NCBI RefSeq assembly: GCF_001640805.2
Contig: NC_066844.1
Location: forward strand, 6,174,843-6,238,842
Reading direction: 5' to 3'
Length of the DNA: 64,000 nucleotides
Origin: Lates calcarifer
Lineage: Eukaryota; Chordata; Actinopteri; Centropomidae
The stretch's first letter is position 1, and the number at the start of each line of letters is the position of its first letter. Below are positions 52,119-64,000 of this stretch, piece after piece. The notes below the pieces were generated by a model that worked only from the letters and a program-made list of their open reading frames with translations, was not told the DNA's origin and searched no databases. The position numbers and the translations under genes were made by a program.

Positions 52119-54044
52119 TGATAAAGGAGCGGTTTGTTTATATGAACTTCACCTAACAAAGGTACAAGTGACTGACAGTGTGTAGATTCCTTGGAATTTT
52201 TGATCGGAAACACCTGTCTATTAGACTTTTCGATGCCCAAAGAACTGTGTAGTAATTGCAACAGCAGACTTAAGTAAAATAATTAGTGATCCTAGGTCTG
52301 ATCCTACACAACTGAAGCCCCAAGTGCTCAAGTTGTTTGGAGGAACAATTGCTTTTGGGCCCGTGTTGCCTTCAGGTTCCTATCAAGTATAGTGCACATA
52401 ACATAGTACAGATGGTAACTTCAATATACTTTGCATACCAGACCCACAAACCATGCAGCCCTCCAATACTGAACTACTGCCTGCCACCTGGTTTTCTATA
52501 TGCCAGTTAGTTTGTGGTAATTTCATCAAACACAGTTTTATTTAGGTCTGTGCACAATGTGGGCAAAATCAAAACTAAAATAATTATTAAGGTTGAAACA
52601 CTAGCTTTTGAGACTTCAATACAAAAGACAGGGCATGAGACTTTTGGGGCCTTTGGAGTTCTGGGGGCCTGGGTAATTGCTCACTTGCTTTTGGGTTTAT
52701 TTTGGACATTAATGTTTGTACTTGTGCCTTTATAAAAGACATACATCCATAATGAAGACCTGCAGCATGAAGCAGCTCTATATTTGTACACAGACAACAG
52801 ATTCATGTCCTGCATTTGTGTCATGTTGAAGACCCTGAAATTTTTAGAAAAGTTTAAGTCACTAGTTTAAAGTATTCGTACTTACAGAACTTTTCTTCCC
52901 CTTAATATATATCTTCAAAGTTGTTTAAGCTTTTGTAAGAATTCTTACATGTTAAGTTGCTGCTGGTCACGACTGGACTCACTGGTTGTCCTAATTGGTC
53001 TCCTTCACCAAACAAAAGCTAAAAAACTTCCAATCAAGCATTTTTTTCAGGCCTTGTCACAGACACACTTCAGCAACAACCGAGTGACAATTGTGCCAAG
53101 CCAAAAAGACAAAAAAAGATTCTGAGTGACCACATAAGAAGCTTATTTAAATAACACTGGAGAACATAAGAGCTGTTCGACCATTTTCCCGACAAAACAG
53201 AACAACTGAACAGTTGATGAAAGTATCAGTTAATGATTCTTACATTTCTGTCATTATATGCGTTCCTGACGCTTCAATTATTTAACATATTTGACTTATA
53301 AAGACATTCCTGGACTCCTAACACATCTGTAAAGCCAAAACTATAAAGAAATTAAATCAAGGCAAGTTAGAAGAAGTGCAAATGCATGCTTACATTCACA
53401 ATAATACAGATATTTTTTAGGTAAGTAGGCAGCAGAGGCCACTAGTTTTCTCTAGTGTCACAGGTTTTGTAGAAGTCTCAATGCACTGAATAATGTATTG
53501 ACTCATTTGTCTGGAGGAGAGCCACAGTAAGCCAGACGATCAATGGCACAGCAGCAGTGCCAGATTAGCTTTTATAGAACTTTTTTTTCTTCCCAGCACA
53601 GTCTTGTTCATCCTAGCATTAGAAAACTATTCTGATGATTTCTGAATTCTTGTCCTCAAAGAGAGTTGATGGGCAGGCAGGTGCTGGTCACAAGGGGTGA
53701 CTTCAATCTGGAATACATTGGTATTATTAGATAAACAATACGCTGTCTGTCACTACAGGCTACAATGATTTGTAAGAATGGTGATTCACTCTAGAAAACA
53801 ACACATGGCTCCTATTTGCCTTCTGTACTAAGGCAATATATGTAAAAAACTAAATATAGCATGATGTACATTTCTCTAAAGAGCACATGATCCATATGTA
53901 GCAGAAGGGAGAATAAGAGATTACTAATGCAAATAAAAGTAATACGAAGCAGAGAATGAGTAAGATGATTTTTGTGTTTGGTCAAACAACAAGAAGAACA
54001 GTCTACAGCCAGGCCAGTGGCTCTGTAAGGCAAAGGCACAGCAG

Positions 54045-54205
54045 CGCTTTGAACTAAAGTTAGGGGCTCACCAAAGCTATTACAGCTCATCCTGTTGGGG
54101 AACAAATTTCACAGCAATCTATCCAATATTTGTTGAGATACCTCAGATTTTGTTGAGATGCCTCAGTCTGGACTGAAGCGGTGGACTGACTGACCAACAC
54201 AGCAA
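54045..54205 (-). repeat. Dispersed teleost repeat (AGCATGTTAGCAT family), copy 1, inverted
   Basis: Contains GGGCTCACCAAAGCTATTAC, TTTCACAGCAATCTATCCAA, TTGTTGAGATACCTCAG and CTGGACTGAAGCGGTGGACTG in that order: blocks of a very frequent percomorph repeat, reverse oriented relative to copies 2 and 3. Confidence 0.6.
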
Positions 54206-55739
54206 CTTTCATGTTTTGTTTTTTCTTGTGGTTCTGACTCCCCTGAAGAATACCATCTTGAAAGTGAATTTTTCCATCTATTTGAAATACACAAGCATTA
54301 ATAAAAGTTGCCTTAGCTTGCAGAAATACTCAAAATGTTCGCACTCAAGTGTTTTTAGCAGTTATTCATTGGCAGAGATATTGATGCAGAGACCTTGGCC
54401 ACCTAGATACAGTATTTCTGTCCCATGCCACCTTATGTAACTATTAATTTCCTAACTATTAATTAAATACCATGAGACCACACCAATACCCAAGATTTCT
54501 TATGGTCTGCTCTTTTTTCTTATTCAGTTCACACATTTCATTGTAGTTCATCCATTTATTTTCACTTTATTGACTAGTTACAGCAGTGTTGATACCAAGA
54601 GGCTGAGACAGGTGACAGAAGAGAAGATGTGATTACAACAAGCTAACCTATCCATCTCACTCTGTGTAAATCAATAAACCTACAAGAAAATTACTTGCAG
54701 GTTTGCCCTCACAGATAATTACACAGCAGTGATCTTTGTCTCTAATTTTCATTTAAACAGTGGTGGATCTTTCAGCTGTGCAACAGAAGGAAGATGAAAA
54801 TACGGCCCCTCTTCTACTGTACATCCCTTTCGCCGCCAACTGCTCTTCAGCTTTAAACACACAAACAAACATAAACACACACACAAACACACCTATGCAG
54901 GTGGATGGTGTGAGACCCTTTTACCTCAAGCTCTCTGGCTTACTTCAACCCCCTGTAGTCCTTCAAGATACACTCATTAACAGTAGAGGGCATTGGCCAT
55001 ATCACCTCATCACCTCCCCACAGGACTGAGGCCCTCCACCTGACCTTGGAAAACGTCCAAGCCAGCGGCACATCAGGCCTCAGGAGGGGAGAGAGGTTCA
55101 GGTTATGGGATGAAGGTCAGTGTACCACTGCCTCATGAATGCTGAAGAGCTCTGCTGCTTTCCAGACAGAAGGGGTTTTCTATGGTCTCTGTCTTTCTAT
55201 CTTTGACAGAAAAGGAGACCTCTGAGCATACATCTATCCAACACTGACAGGTCAAACTTTTTGCATTCAAATTTTCAGGCTTGGGATTGAGTCCAGGTTC
55301 ATAATCAATGGCCTGTTGTCCTGTTGCCTTTCCCTCAAGATGTTCTGAAAAATAAAAACAACAGTGGCTGGTTGAAACTCCATCTGACGGCTAAAGCAGA
55401 TCTCTGAGCAACAATTATAAAGGGTGGGAGGGTGTGTGTGTATGTGTGTGTGTGTGTGTGAGGCATCCATTCAAATGATGCTTTCTTGAAACACAGAGTG
55501 GGCGGAGGTAGAAAAAGAAAAGTCCATTAATAAGGAAGATGGAGTCTAATGTGGAATCGACCACACGGTCTTTTAATGATGACTAGCCAGTCATTGATCA
55601 AGACAGGAACAAAGAACGCTTTGAGGGGGACGAATCTTCTGCTTCTGCCTTTGCTTCAGAAATTAGTCTGAAACCTGAGACTCAGATGTCTGTTCTTGGT
55701 TTGAAATAAATTTTAAATGTTTTTAGTCATGCTAGCAGA
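54206..55739. other. Noncoding stretch
   Basis: No supported exon. The open frame 54760-55029 includes an ACAC-rich part and has no family features. A GT microsatellite lies at 55432-55461. Confidence 0.5.
55432..55461. repeat. (GT)n microsatellite
   Basis: GGTGTGTGTGTATGTGTGTG and onward, with one interruption (TAT). Confidence 0.95.
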
Positions 55740-56115
55740 GTGGCTCTGGGAATGGCAATGTTGTCTGTAATGTCTGTTGACGATCATCAGGAAATTTAGT
55801 GTAATTAATGTAGCGTCAGTCATTGTAACCAGATGATGAATCCTAATGACTTTGCTGAAACACCAGCTTTTAATTTATTACCATTATTAGGCAAAAATTT
55901 AAGGTTATCCAGGTCATGACCAAATTGCAGCGAAATCAAAGACCATATCCCATCAGCTTAGCAACAAACTTAGCCTCAAGTATTAGCAAGTGTTAGCATG
56001 CTAACATGCTAAACTATGATGGTGTACATGTTAGTTATTATAGCCACTAAACATTAGCATGTTGGCATTCTTATTGTGAGCCTGCTAGCAAGCTGATATC
56101 ACCATTTAGCCTCGC
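55740..56115 (+). repeat. Dispersed teleost repeat (AGCATGTTAGCAT family), copy 2
   Basis: GATGAATCCTAATGACTTTG, then TTAGCATGCTAACATGCTAA, then ATTAGCATGTTGGCATTCTT and TTGTGAGCCTGCTAGC. Order and content match a very common fish interspersed repeat. Confidence 0.7.
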
Positions 56116-59100
56116 AGAACTGCTGTTGTGGCTATAGACTCTTATTTATGTTTTCATAAGTGGCCTATTGATGTAGGTTACCTATTTAGGGCCGTTTTAT
56201 TTAAGCATGCCACATGTACATATGATCCTATCTTCACATTGTGTTGTTTGTACCCCCTCAGCACTGCACTGGCATTATATGTTGTTTCTTTAAGCTCTCT
56301 AATCAATATTTTTACATTAATAATAAATAAGCTATGTGTATGTGAAAGGTGTTGCTTGTGGTGACAAACCCACAGAGAATTGTAAGCTGACTCAGTTCTA
56401 CAGAGCATTTTAGGATCTTTTGGTTCATTGATTTGCATTTACAGCCTGCAACTTAAATGTTAGTGTCTACGCTACCTGCCCTGGACCAAATGACAGATAA
56501 AATCAGCAAGCAGCTGATACACATTTGGTGAACATTTTGCAGCTTAAGGGCCAAATACTTACCAAAGCAGCTTGTGATCAAAAAGAGAGCTAAACAGCGA
56601 CTAAATACTGTAAGTGGCCAGAAACATGACTCCAAGTAAATGCTTATGTAAGGTTGCTTCAGATCTGCTGCATGTATAAACAAGGAACTGTTTACTAACA
56701 AGTTCACCATTTCAACTTGGTAACATGATAGTGATAATATGTCACTGTTTTAATTATGTGTTGCAGTAATTGCCCCAACACTAGGATGCTAAAAAGCTAA
56801 TTTCTGGCACCACTGGTTAATCATCATAGTTCAATTCACCTGCACAAATCACACCATTGAAGAAAAAGAGTATTTCATCAGGTTGCCATAACTATGTTTT
56901 CACAAAAACGTATTCATGCAGGTGCAGCACAGAAATGTAAGCTATTGATTTGAACACATGAGTCTCGTAGATTCTTGGTATTGTGCCAAAGTTTGTATTC
57001 CCATGTGGTTATCTGACAGTGTGTCCTTATTTCTGACCTCTAGATTTGTTTTGCTGCTGCAACTTTCATTTTGATTCCAGAAAGAATATTTCACATTTGG
57101 AAAAGAAAGCTGGCAGCAGCAAAATAAGCCTGCAGAATTGAAATAATTTTGTTATTTTTTCTCCCTGGGGTGAGATCAAGGTAAAGACAGGTAGGAGAAC
57201 ATTTTAGTGGATACAGACAATAGTGTGTTCTCCTTATATTCTGCTCAGATTCTTTGGATTTAAGGAGACTTGTGAGATATCGGTATTAAATTCATACTGA
57301 CGACATAGTGTGAAGGAATTTACAGATGTGCATACTTTAACAGGCACCAAACCAAGCCCTTATTTCATAATGCTGCCGTTTCTCAGCATCAACATCCCTC
57401 ACACTGAAACACAAAAAAGGTCAAGCTCTGCTAAGAAATCATAATGGATTGCAGAACAGCACAAAAGTGACACCTGCCAAATCTTAATATATATTCTCAC
57501 GTCTGTCTGCAATATGTCACATTTGCAATACATTACATCGTTCAGTGTTGGCCCTCCCTGAGAAAAACATGCTGTTCCTTGCTACAGTGCATTATGAAAG
57601 GTTGCAAATGGGCTAATTTGCAGCTTTGACAGCACCAGCCTCAGCAAAGGCGGGTAGTAATAGGTTTTGAGGTGCCGCTTCAGCGACTGCTGTGATGGGA
57701 ATGCTATGGCTGAAAGTAGGCATAGGTCAGGCTTCTCTGGAAACTCTGACAAATTAAAAACAGAAAACCTTTGACATTTATCATGCTAGGAGTCTGCAAA
57801 GGTCATTGCCTGTACTTGCTGCTTTCATTTTCCCTCTCCGTCCCCTCTGGACATGTTTTGCTGTGATTGCTTATAGCCTGCCGGAGCTGTAGCAGGGGGA
57901 ATCAGGAGCTGTGATATCAGAGAAATACTCACACGATGACAACATTCCTCATACGGGAAGCAGATATATGGAGTAAACAGGAATGTAAACTTATGGAGTC
58001 TCTCTGCTGCTGCCGCTCTGCTCTTTTCCTCTTATTTATATACTGCGCCATACCAATCGTTAATGGGCCTATCATGATGATTAGTTATCACATCAGTTTC
58101 ATCAGGATACTATTTAGAAGTAAACTGCTGTTGTGTAAAGAACAACCACAGGCATGTAATAACACACTAAAATTCATTTCTGATTTCCTCACGATACATC
58201 ATTCCACACCATAAACACTGAAAACTTGTAATCCCACTGGACCGTGACTGTCTCATTTAAATGTTAATATAATTCCCATCATTCATAATTTAATGTGCTC
58301 CCTGGCATTTTCCGTTCATCTCGCTAATGCTATCTTATGTGACAAGCTAATTTACTGCTGGAGTTGACCAAATTGCTTCAGCATTGTAATACTAACACCA
58401 TAATAAATCCTTGACATACTGTTCTTCCTCAGGTAATAAAAAAATAATAGAAAGTTATACACGTTCACCATGAAATCAATTTTCATAGATTTCCCTGCCG
58501 TTACACACGCTGCTGGATTGTGCCTTCAAGTCAGATATGATGCAGCTAGAGAAACATTACATCTGAGGAATGTGACAGAGATTGCCCTTTTTGCCCTCGT
58601 GTTGTCAGAGGTGGCTTTAGTGGGGCTGAAAGCAGCATGAGAGATGACACAAGCAGTGCTAGGAAAACGAATCAGACAGATTATAGCTCTGAAGAGAGAG
58701 AGGAGAAAGAGCAGGGCCAGGCTTAATGCTGGTAGGTGTCATTTTGTGTGACCTTTCTGGGAATTACCACTGTGCATGACCCGGAGCATGTCTGCTTGTC
58801 ACTGAGACAGTCTGGGGCTTCTGCTGCTGCTTTCCTCCTCTTCCAGCCATCCCTCCTCCAGCAGACATTACGGCCCAACTCAGCCTCCTGATGCTCGACC
58901 ACCTTCCAATTGACCTGATCATGGCCAATAACTCTGATAATCCCTCAATTCTCATTAGCTCCCTCACACAACTTGAACTGAAATTTGAATTCTACGGGCT
59001 CCCTCTGTGTCTGCGAGGTAGCTTAACCTTTGATAATATGTCGACACGTCTTAGCGGAGAAAACCCAGGATTAGTCGACTCGTGGAAGCTATTGTGGGAG

Positions 59101-62100
59101 AAAAGCAGCATCAGAAGTTGATCATCGTTTAGTTGAGGGAATATGAATGTGGATTCAGTCAAGATACAGGCAGTCGAAGCTTGAAATCCTGTGATTAAAG
59201 CATGTAATCCTATGTTAATTGTAGAATTGCAGCATATGTTTAAATGGTGATGACTCACTGGGACATCATGTGCCATTTCAAGCTGGGCATAGCAAATTTG
59301 CTTTAAGTGATAAGTCTGGTGTTACTGTTTACTTTTATTTTCATCAAATCTCATGTAAAAAACAAAACCATAAATGTCTCAGACTCTTAATATTTTCCAA
59401 CTTCACTGCCATATTTAAGGCACTCAGCACCAAAACTTTTTTAAAAATTGCATCGTAAAAACAGTTCACAATATATAGTCTAATTTTTGACTGGACTGCA
59501 ACTGTGGGGCCAGCCATGTGAATAAGTGAATGATAGAGTTGGCTGGCCGTGATCTAGTTATCCATTGGCTGTCATTCTGTCAAAATGATTTGGCATGAGC
59601 AGTTTCTATTACATCATCAGGGAGTGCTACTTATTACTGATTGCCCACTCTGATATTCTCTGATGCACAGTCCTGCCTGCTTGCCAAAAACTGCATGTGT
59701 GTTGTGGGAATGCACAGTTAAAGCTGAAACTATCAGTGTTATGGTGGGTTAACACCGGCTGATGATGCTGTCAGCGGCCCTGCAGGAGAGACAATCCGTG
59801 GTGTGACACGGACACCCATGCCACACATTCCAACTATATATTAGGTTTTAACCTATAGTCTTGTAAAAGAAAAAAAACAAGTAATTTCCCAAAACAGCTG
59901 GGTACTGTAGTTTGCAAGCAAAATTATTCAAAGAGGAGTAAATGATGCATCTTTGGGAACTATATTTAGCTGCAGATTAAAGCTCATTTAGTGCTGAAGT
60001 TAGTATTTATGGCAGGGGGGCTCATCTAATAATATGTCCCACTCAGCAGGGCTATGACAAAACCAGCTTGAGCTGCAGCCAAACATTAACCGCATGTTCA
60101 CAGGAAGCCACTGTCATAGGCAACAATTAAACCTCTCTGCTTGCAAGGAACGAGGTGCAATTACTTCAAGGTCCTAATTAAAATAAATTAAGCGAATAGT
60201 GAAAGGGAGAAAGAGATGCAGAGGGGGAGACAAAGAGGGAAAAGTGTTACATTGTTAAATTGTCATTTTACTTGAAATAATGTCTGTAGGCTTGCATCAA
60301 TCTCAAGAAAAAAACTTTTTCTTTGCCTCAACATGTTTCTCCCCGAAGAGGTTTTTCTTCCCGTAAATTCATGACAGCACTGTGTCTACATTTTCCCCTC
60401 CCTTCATATCCCTCTCTGTATTTGATATCCTTCACAATCCCAACACACTGTGTTTTCAGAGACAGATGAGAGGAAATGATTCATTCATCAGACAAGACCT
60501 AGGATACAAATCCCAGCTGACCTGCTGATCAGATGGTTGATATTGCAGATCTTCCTCGGGGCGGGTGCCAGGCTACGCTTATTAGGGCTTTCAGCAGAGC
60601 ATGGTACACGGGTCATCATCTCTCCCGTAGCAACTCTGTGACAGCAAACACAAACTGGCCTCACCTCTGAAAATGAACACATCACATCACCTAATTCAAA
60701 ACGTCAAACCAGATAAGGAACTGCAGGGATGATGGTGTGATATGAGGGCTGGACAGGACTGTCAGAGCGGTAATTATTTATTTATTAGAGGAAATATGGA
60801 TTTGGCCTCAGGTGTATGTTTTCTTGTTTCTGAGGGCATTCTGTGGGTAAATGTGTCACATCAGAACTTTGTGGAGACAGATATATATACTCATCAAAAC
60901 TTTTCTGATTGCTTTGGACTGGCAATTTCAAAACGCGGCGTGGAGGAAGATGACTGAGTGCAGCTGTCCATGGTACTGAAATTGACATATAAAAACTCAT
61001 GTGTGTTGGCTTCCCCCTATCTTTAAGTTTGACACTGACAGACAGCAAATAACATTAAATAAAATAATTATTCTGCTGCCTTTTAATTGATAAAAGCCTA
61101 ATAAACACAGTGTCCATCACAGGGATTTTATCTGTGATGTGCATTCATGGCAAAATGCACATGAGCAGATTAGAGAGCTGTGATGTGAAAAGCATATACA
61201 ACAGCAGGCAGATGAAAAGCCACCTGCAAAGATATTTGTAATGTGGTTTTATTAACTTTAATATTACTATTATTATTTTAATTTGAGATGTTGAGACATC
61301 TAAGACATTTTTCTCACTTTTTTTCCCCTCTAGTGTTGTCATTTCTGCTACACCTGCAGTTGACAGGAGGAGAATCATGATGAGAACAGGTTATTCGGGT
61401 ACATTTACTCATATCTTGGGAAGACTTTTCTACGCTAATTAAAACACAATTTATCTAACTGGATGCCTTTTCTAAAATCAGAGCCTTTTAGTGTTATTAT
61501 GATTATGAAGTGAGTGGGGGAATAACATGTTCATTAGGCCCCATTTAATCTCAAACAGGTCTTAAATTATGAGTATGTGGTTATAGTTACTGGCTCTGGT
61601 ATAGAACCCAGACCTACTATAATACTACTATACAGTAAAAATAGGTGATTACATGTAAAGGTTTGGTTCCATTTACAGTGTTAACATTATCACATACTGT
61701 ATTATATTACTGAATTATTATCACAGACAAATTCATGTAATAAGCATTTTAATGTAGCTGTTTGAGCAAGAACAGTTAACAATTAAATCTACTGTTAGAT
61801 AGTTTAATCTATAACAATGCATTGCATAACACAGAACAATGATATGCTTTGAGTGTGAAATCTTAGTCTGCACAGTAGCAGTAACTAAAAGTAGTTGTGA
61901 AATAGTGGGGTAAAATGTACAATATTTCCTCATGACAGGTAGTGAAGTGTGAAGTAGCGTGAAATGGAAGTACTCAAACAGACTACAAGTGCCTAAGAAT
62001 TGTACTTTGCCAATCAATGTACAATGTACAAATGTAACTTCCAGCTCTGGTTGGTATTATATAGATGAACCTCATGGAAAGACAATTATGTGCAAATGTA

Positions 62101-62149
62101 GCATTTCATTAACATGTAGTCTGGCCTAAGTTGAAACTTTGTTAGGATT
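56116..62149. other. Noncoding region, possibly with conserved noncoding elements
   Basis: About 6 kb without a convincing exon. Some stretches (about 57.6-57.8, 58.3-58.45 and 60.1-60.2 kb) have balanced composition and homeodomain-like TAATTA cores (for example TAATTAAAATAAATTAAGC near 60175), the sort of texture conserved enhancers can have. That is an impression only; no conservation can be seen from one sequence. Confidence 0.35.
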
Positions 62150-62530
62150 AGTTTTTAGTCATGCCAGTGGTGTAGCTGCACAGATGTGAGTCAGTTGTCC
62201 GTCCACCACTTTGTTTCAGACTGAAATATCTCACTATCTGTGGACTGGGATAAAATCTAGTACAATCAGAATGAGCTGTAATAACTTATTTTTTTAATCT
62301 AGCACCATCATCAGGCCAAAGTTTAATTTGTCTAATACATCTGTTTAAGACCAAATACCTGTTGGACTAGTGAAATTCCCATCATCCTCTGCTGTGCTCT
62401 GTGTCAAGTAGCAAATCTTAGCATGCTAATACTCTAAACTAAGATGGTGGAAATGGTAAATATTCTACCTGAGTTAGACCTGCTGTCATTGTGAGCATGT
62501 TACCATGCTGATATTAACATTCATATTTCA
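62150..62530 (+). repeat. Dispersed teleost repeat (AGCATGTTAGCAT family), copy 3
   Basis: GTCCGTCCACCACTTTG, GACTGAAATATCTCACTATC, TCTTAGCATGCTAATACTC, AAGATGGTGGAAATGGTAAA and TCATTGTGAGCATGTTACCATGCTGATATTAACATT, in consensus order (read as short motifs). The longest copy in the window. Confidence 0.7.
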
Positions 62531-63867
62531 TGTAAATATTTAAGTGGTCTAGAGTTAAAGTTTATCTCTAATGAAGCCCACTACCATCACTACCTGGAGG
62601 AGAAGCATCCCAAAAAATGTTTAAGCACTGATAAATATGGAAATAGATGCCAATTTCAAATTCAGAGCACTCCGATAATTAAAACCAATAAAACAACAGT
62701 GTGGCTCTGTGAAAAAAATACAAGCTAATTTGAAATTTAGAGACTTAGCATGCCTCCTGAAATCTTTGCTCTGTTTTATTTTTTATGATAATTCTCATGA
62801 TGAAACAAACAAATCCTTTCCAAAAACCAGGGATGGATGCTGAAGCACACTCTTGCTCTGCCTCTCTTCCTTTTATTTGCTCAACCACTGTGCAATGATT
62901 TCCTGTGCCAAGGTAGAGGCACCACACATTAAACTCTATTCTGAGCTCAGGCTTCATCCTCCCTGTGTATTGCGAAAGAATCCAATAATGAGGCTGAAAG
63001 TGAGAGAAACCCTGCAGAGATCTAATCAGCACCACACATTGTATTGAGCCAGTGTCCAATGTATGCCTGAGCTGGGCTCATCAGCAGCCATTTTCAGAAG
63101 CCAATTTAAGAATTATTATCACTTGAGGTCTGTGGTACATTTCTTAGAGCACAAATGAAACCAAAATCTCCTCTGACATTTGTGCTGAGGTTTCAATAGG
63201 CGACCCCCAGAACATTTGCAGAGGAGCAATTCAGAAATCGCGCTGAGCTGGTGGTTAATGTGATAGACGTTTTCTTCACTTCGTCATTTTCTCTTTCAAC
63301 CCTGCGACAGTGTGCCTCTGCCCCTTTTTGACCACACCGACTGCCTCCATCCTACACTTAAGAACCCAATTTTATATTTCACCACATTAATTTGCAGCCC
63401 CACGGAAGGTTTCAGTCTGTTCCTGCTGAATATTTACACATGCAGTATCTTCCGCTGACAAGAAAATGCCAATTTACGTGGCACACAAAACTACTTTCAT
63501 CCAATAAGCCAGATGCAAATGAATTCCCGTAAAGAAGGTCAAAGCATATTCAAGATTTTCCAAGCCCTCTTTAATAAAGAGGGTCTGATGTTGGTCTAAA
63601 TAAGGAAGTGCTCTTAAAATGTGACACCCACAGCAGTGAGTGCTGGCTTGTAACAAATTCTTAAGAGCTTTTGACTTTCCTGCTTGATAACAAAATATGA
63701 GATCTCTTAAGTTCACTATAAATTAATAAAAAATCTAACTCATTCACCTTTGAATAAAAAAGGCTTGACATTTTTCTGAAGAACTCATGCATATCAGAGG
63801 GCTTAAATGTGTGCAGTGGGCAGGGTACCAGAGTGATTTGGCTTAAAGAGTGCATCCTGCTCCACAG
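62531..63867. other. Noncoding region before the right edge
   Basis: No supported exon. The part at about 63.06-63.35 kb is of mixed composition and could be regulatory, but nothing specific can be shown. Confidence 0.4.
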
Positions 63868-63990
63868 GATATAGGAAAATGCTGAGTGGGATGATCAAGT
63901 TCTGTCCACCTGTTCGCAGAGGGAATGACCTCCAGGAACAGGTAGACGTCCCAGCAGGACAAGTTCACACTCAAGCCAAGCGTGCAGGTA
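63868..63990 (+). other. Possible exon fragment at window edge, unresolved
   Basis: Plus strand: acceptor-like CTGCTCCACAG before 63868, open frame with ATG at 63879 (begins MLSGMIKFCPPVRR) and a donor-like GTGCAG/GTAATG at 63991. The minus strand is also open across the same bases (peptide containing LSCWDVYLFLEVIPSANRW) to a TAA at 63842-63844. I recognise neither. Too close to the edge to decide. Confidence 0.2.
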
Positions 63991-64000
63991 ATGCACAGTC

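Noticed and set aside
54760..55029. 89-aa plus-strand open frame
   Set aside because: Includes an ACAC-rich stretch, with no family signal and no flanking exon that fits.

Overview
The window is vertebrate genomic DNA, almost certainly from a ray-finned (probably percomorph) fish. The genes are split into short exons with GT/AG splice sites. The two single-coding-exon chemoreceptors match the teleost ora (V1R-like) ora1/ora2 pair. Several dispersed repeat types are familiar from teleost introns. There is no prokaryotic, viral or CRISPR content. All exon models below were read by eye from splice sites, reading-frame continuity and remembered family sequence; no alignment was run.

Layout. 1-2090: an AT-rich satellite (~37 bp unit, higher-order structure) running off the left edge. 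2.5-5.7 kb: weak gene material, namely a possible plus-strand terminal exon and a minus-strand spliced transcript with a CCAAT-rich promoter, plus minisatellites. 8.99-12.44 kb (minus): yod1, a two-coding-exon OTU deubiquitinase. 14.69-25.01 kb (minus): pfkfb2, the bifunctional 6-phosphofructo-2-kinase/fructose-2,6-bisphosphatase, 14 coding exons giving 507 aa, with a frame-consistent alternative C-terminus from a 23-nt micro-exon and a distal terminal exon. 25.2-37.14 kb (minus): phtf1, 16 coding exons giving 690 aa, whose 3' end lies only about 200 bp from the pfkfb2 first exon. 38.5-39.4 kb (minus) and 43.9-44.9 kb (plus): ora1 and ora2, head to head about 4.5 kb apart; ora2 carries a frameshift beside a coding AGC/GGT microsatellite. 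44.9-64 kb: about 19 kb with no convincing gene, containing MITE-like and other dispersed repeats; the last ~130 bp may contain an exon fragment.

The genes are not an operon. yod1-pfkfb2 adjacency is the known vertebrate linkage. phtf1 is not at that locus in human (from memory), so phtf1-pfkfb2-yod1 with ora1/ora2 alongside looks like a fish-specific arrangement. I found no wholly new system. The most interesting items are the pfkfb2 alternative 3' end with a perfect 43-nt palindrome 88 nt past the micro-exon, the ora2 frameshift, and the higher-order satellite.
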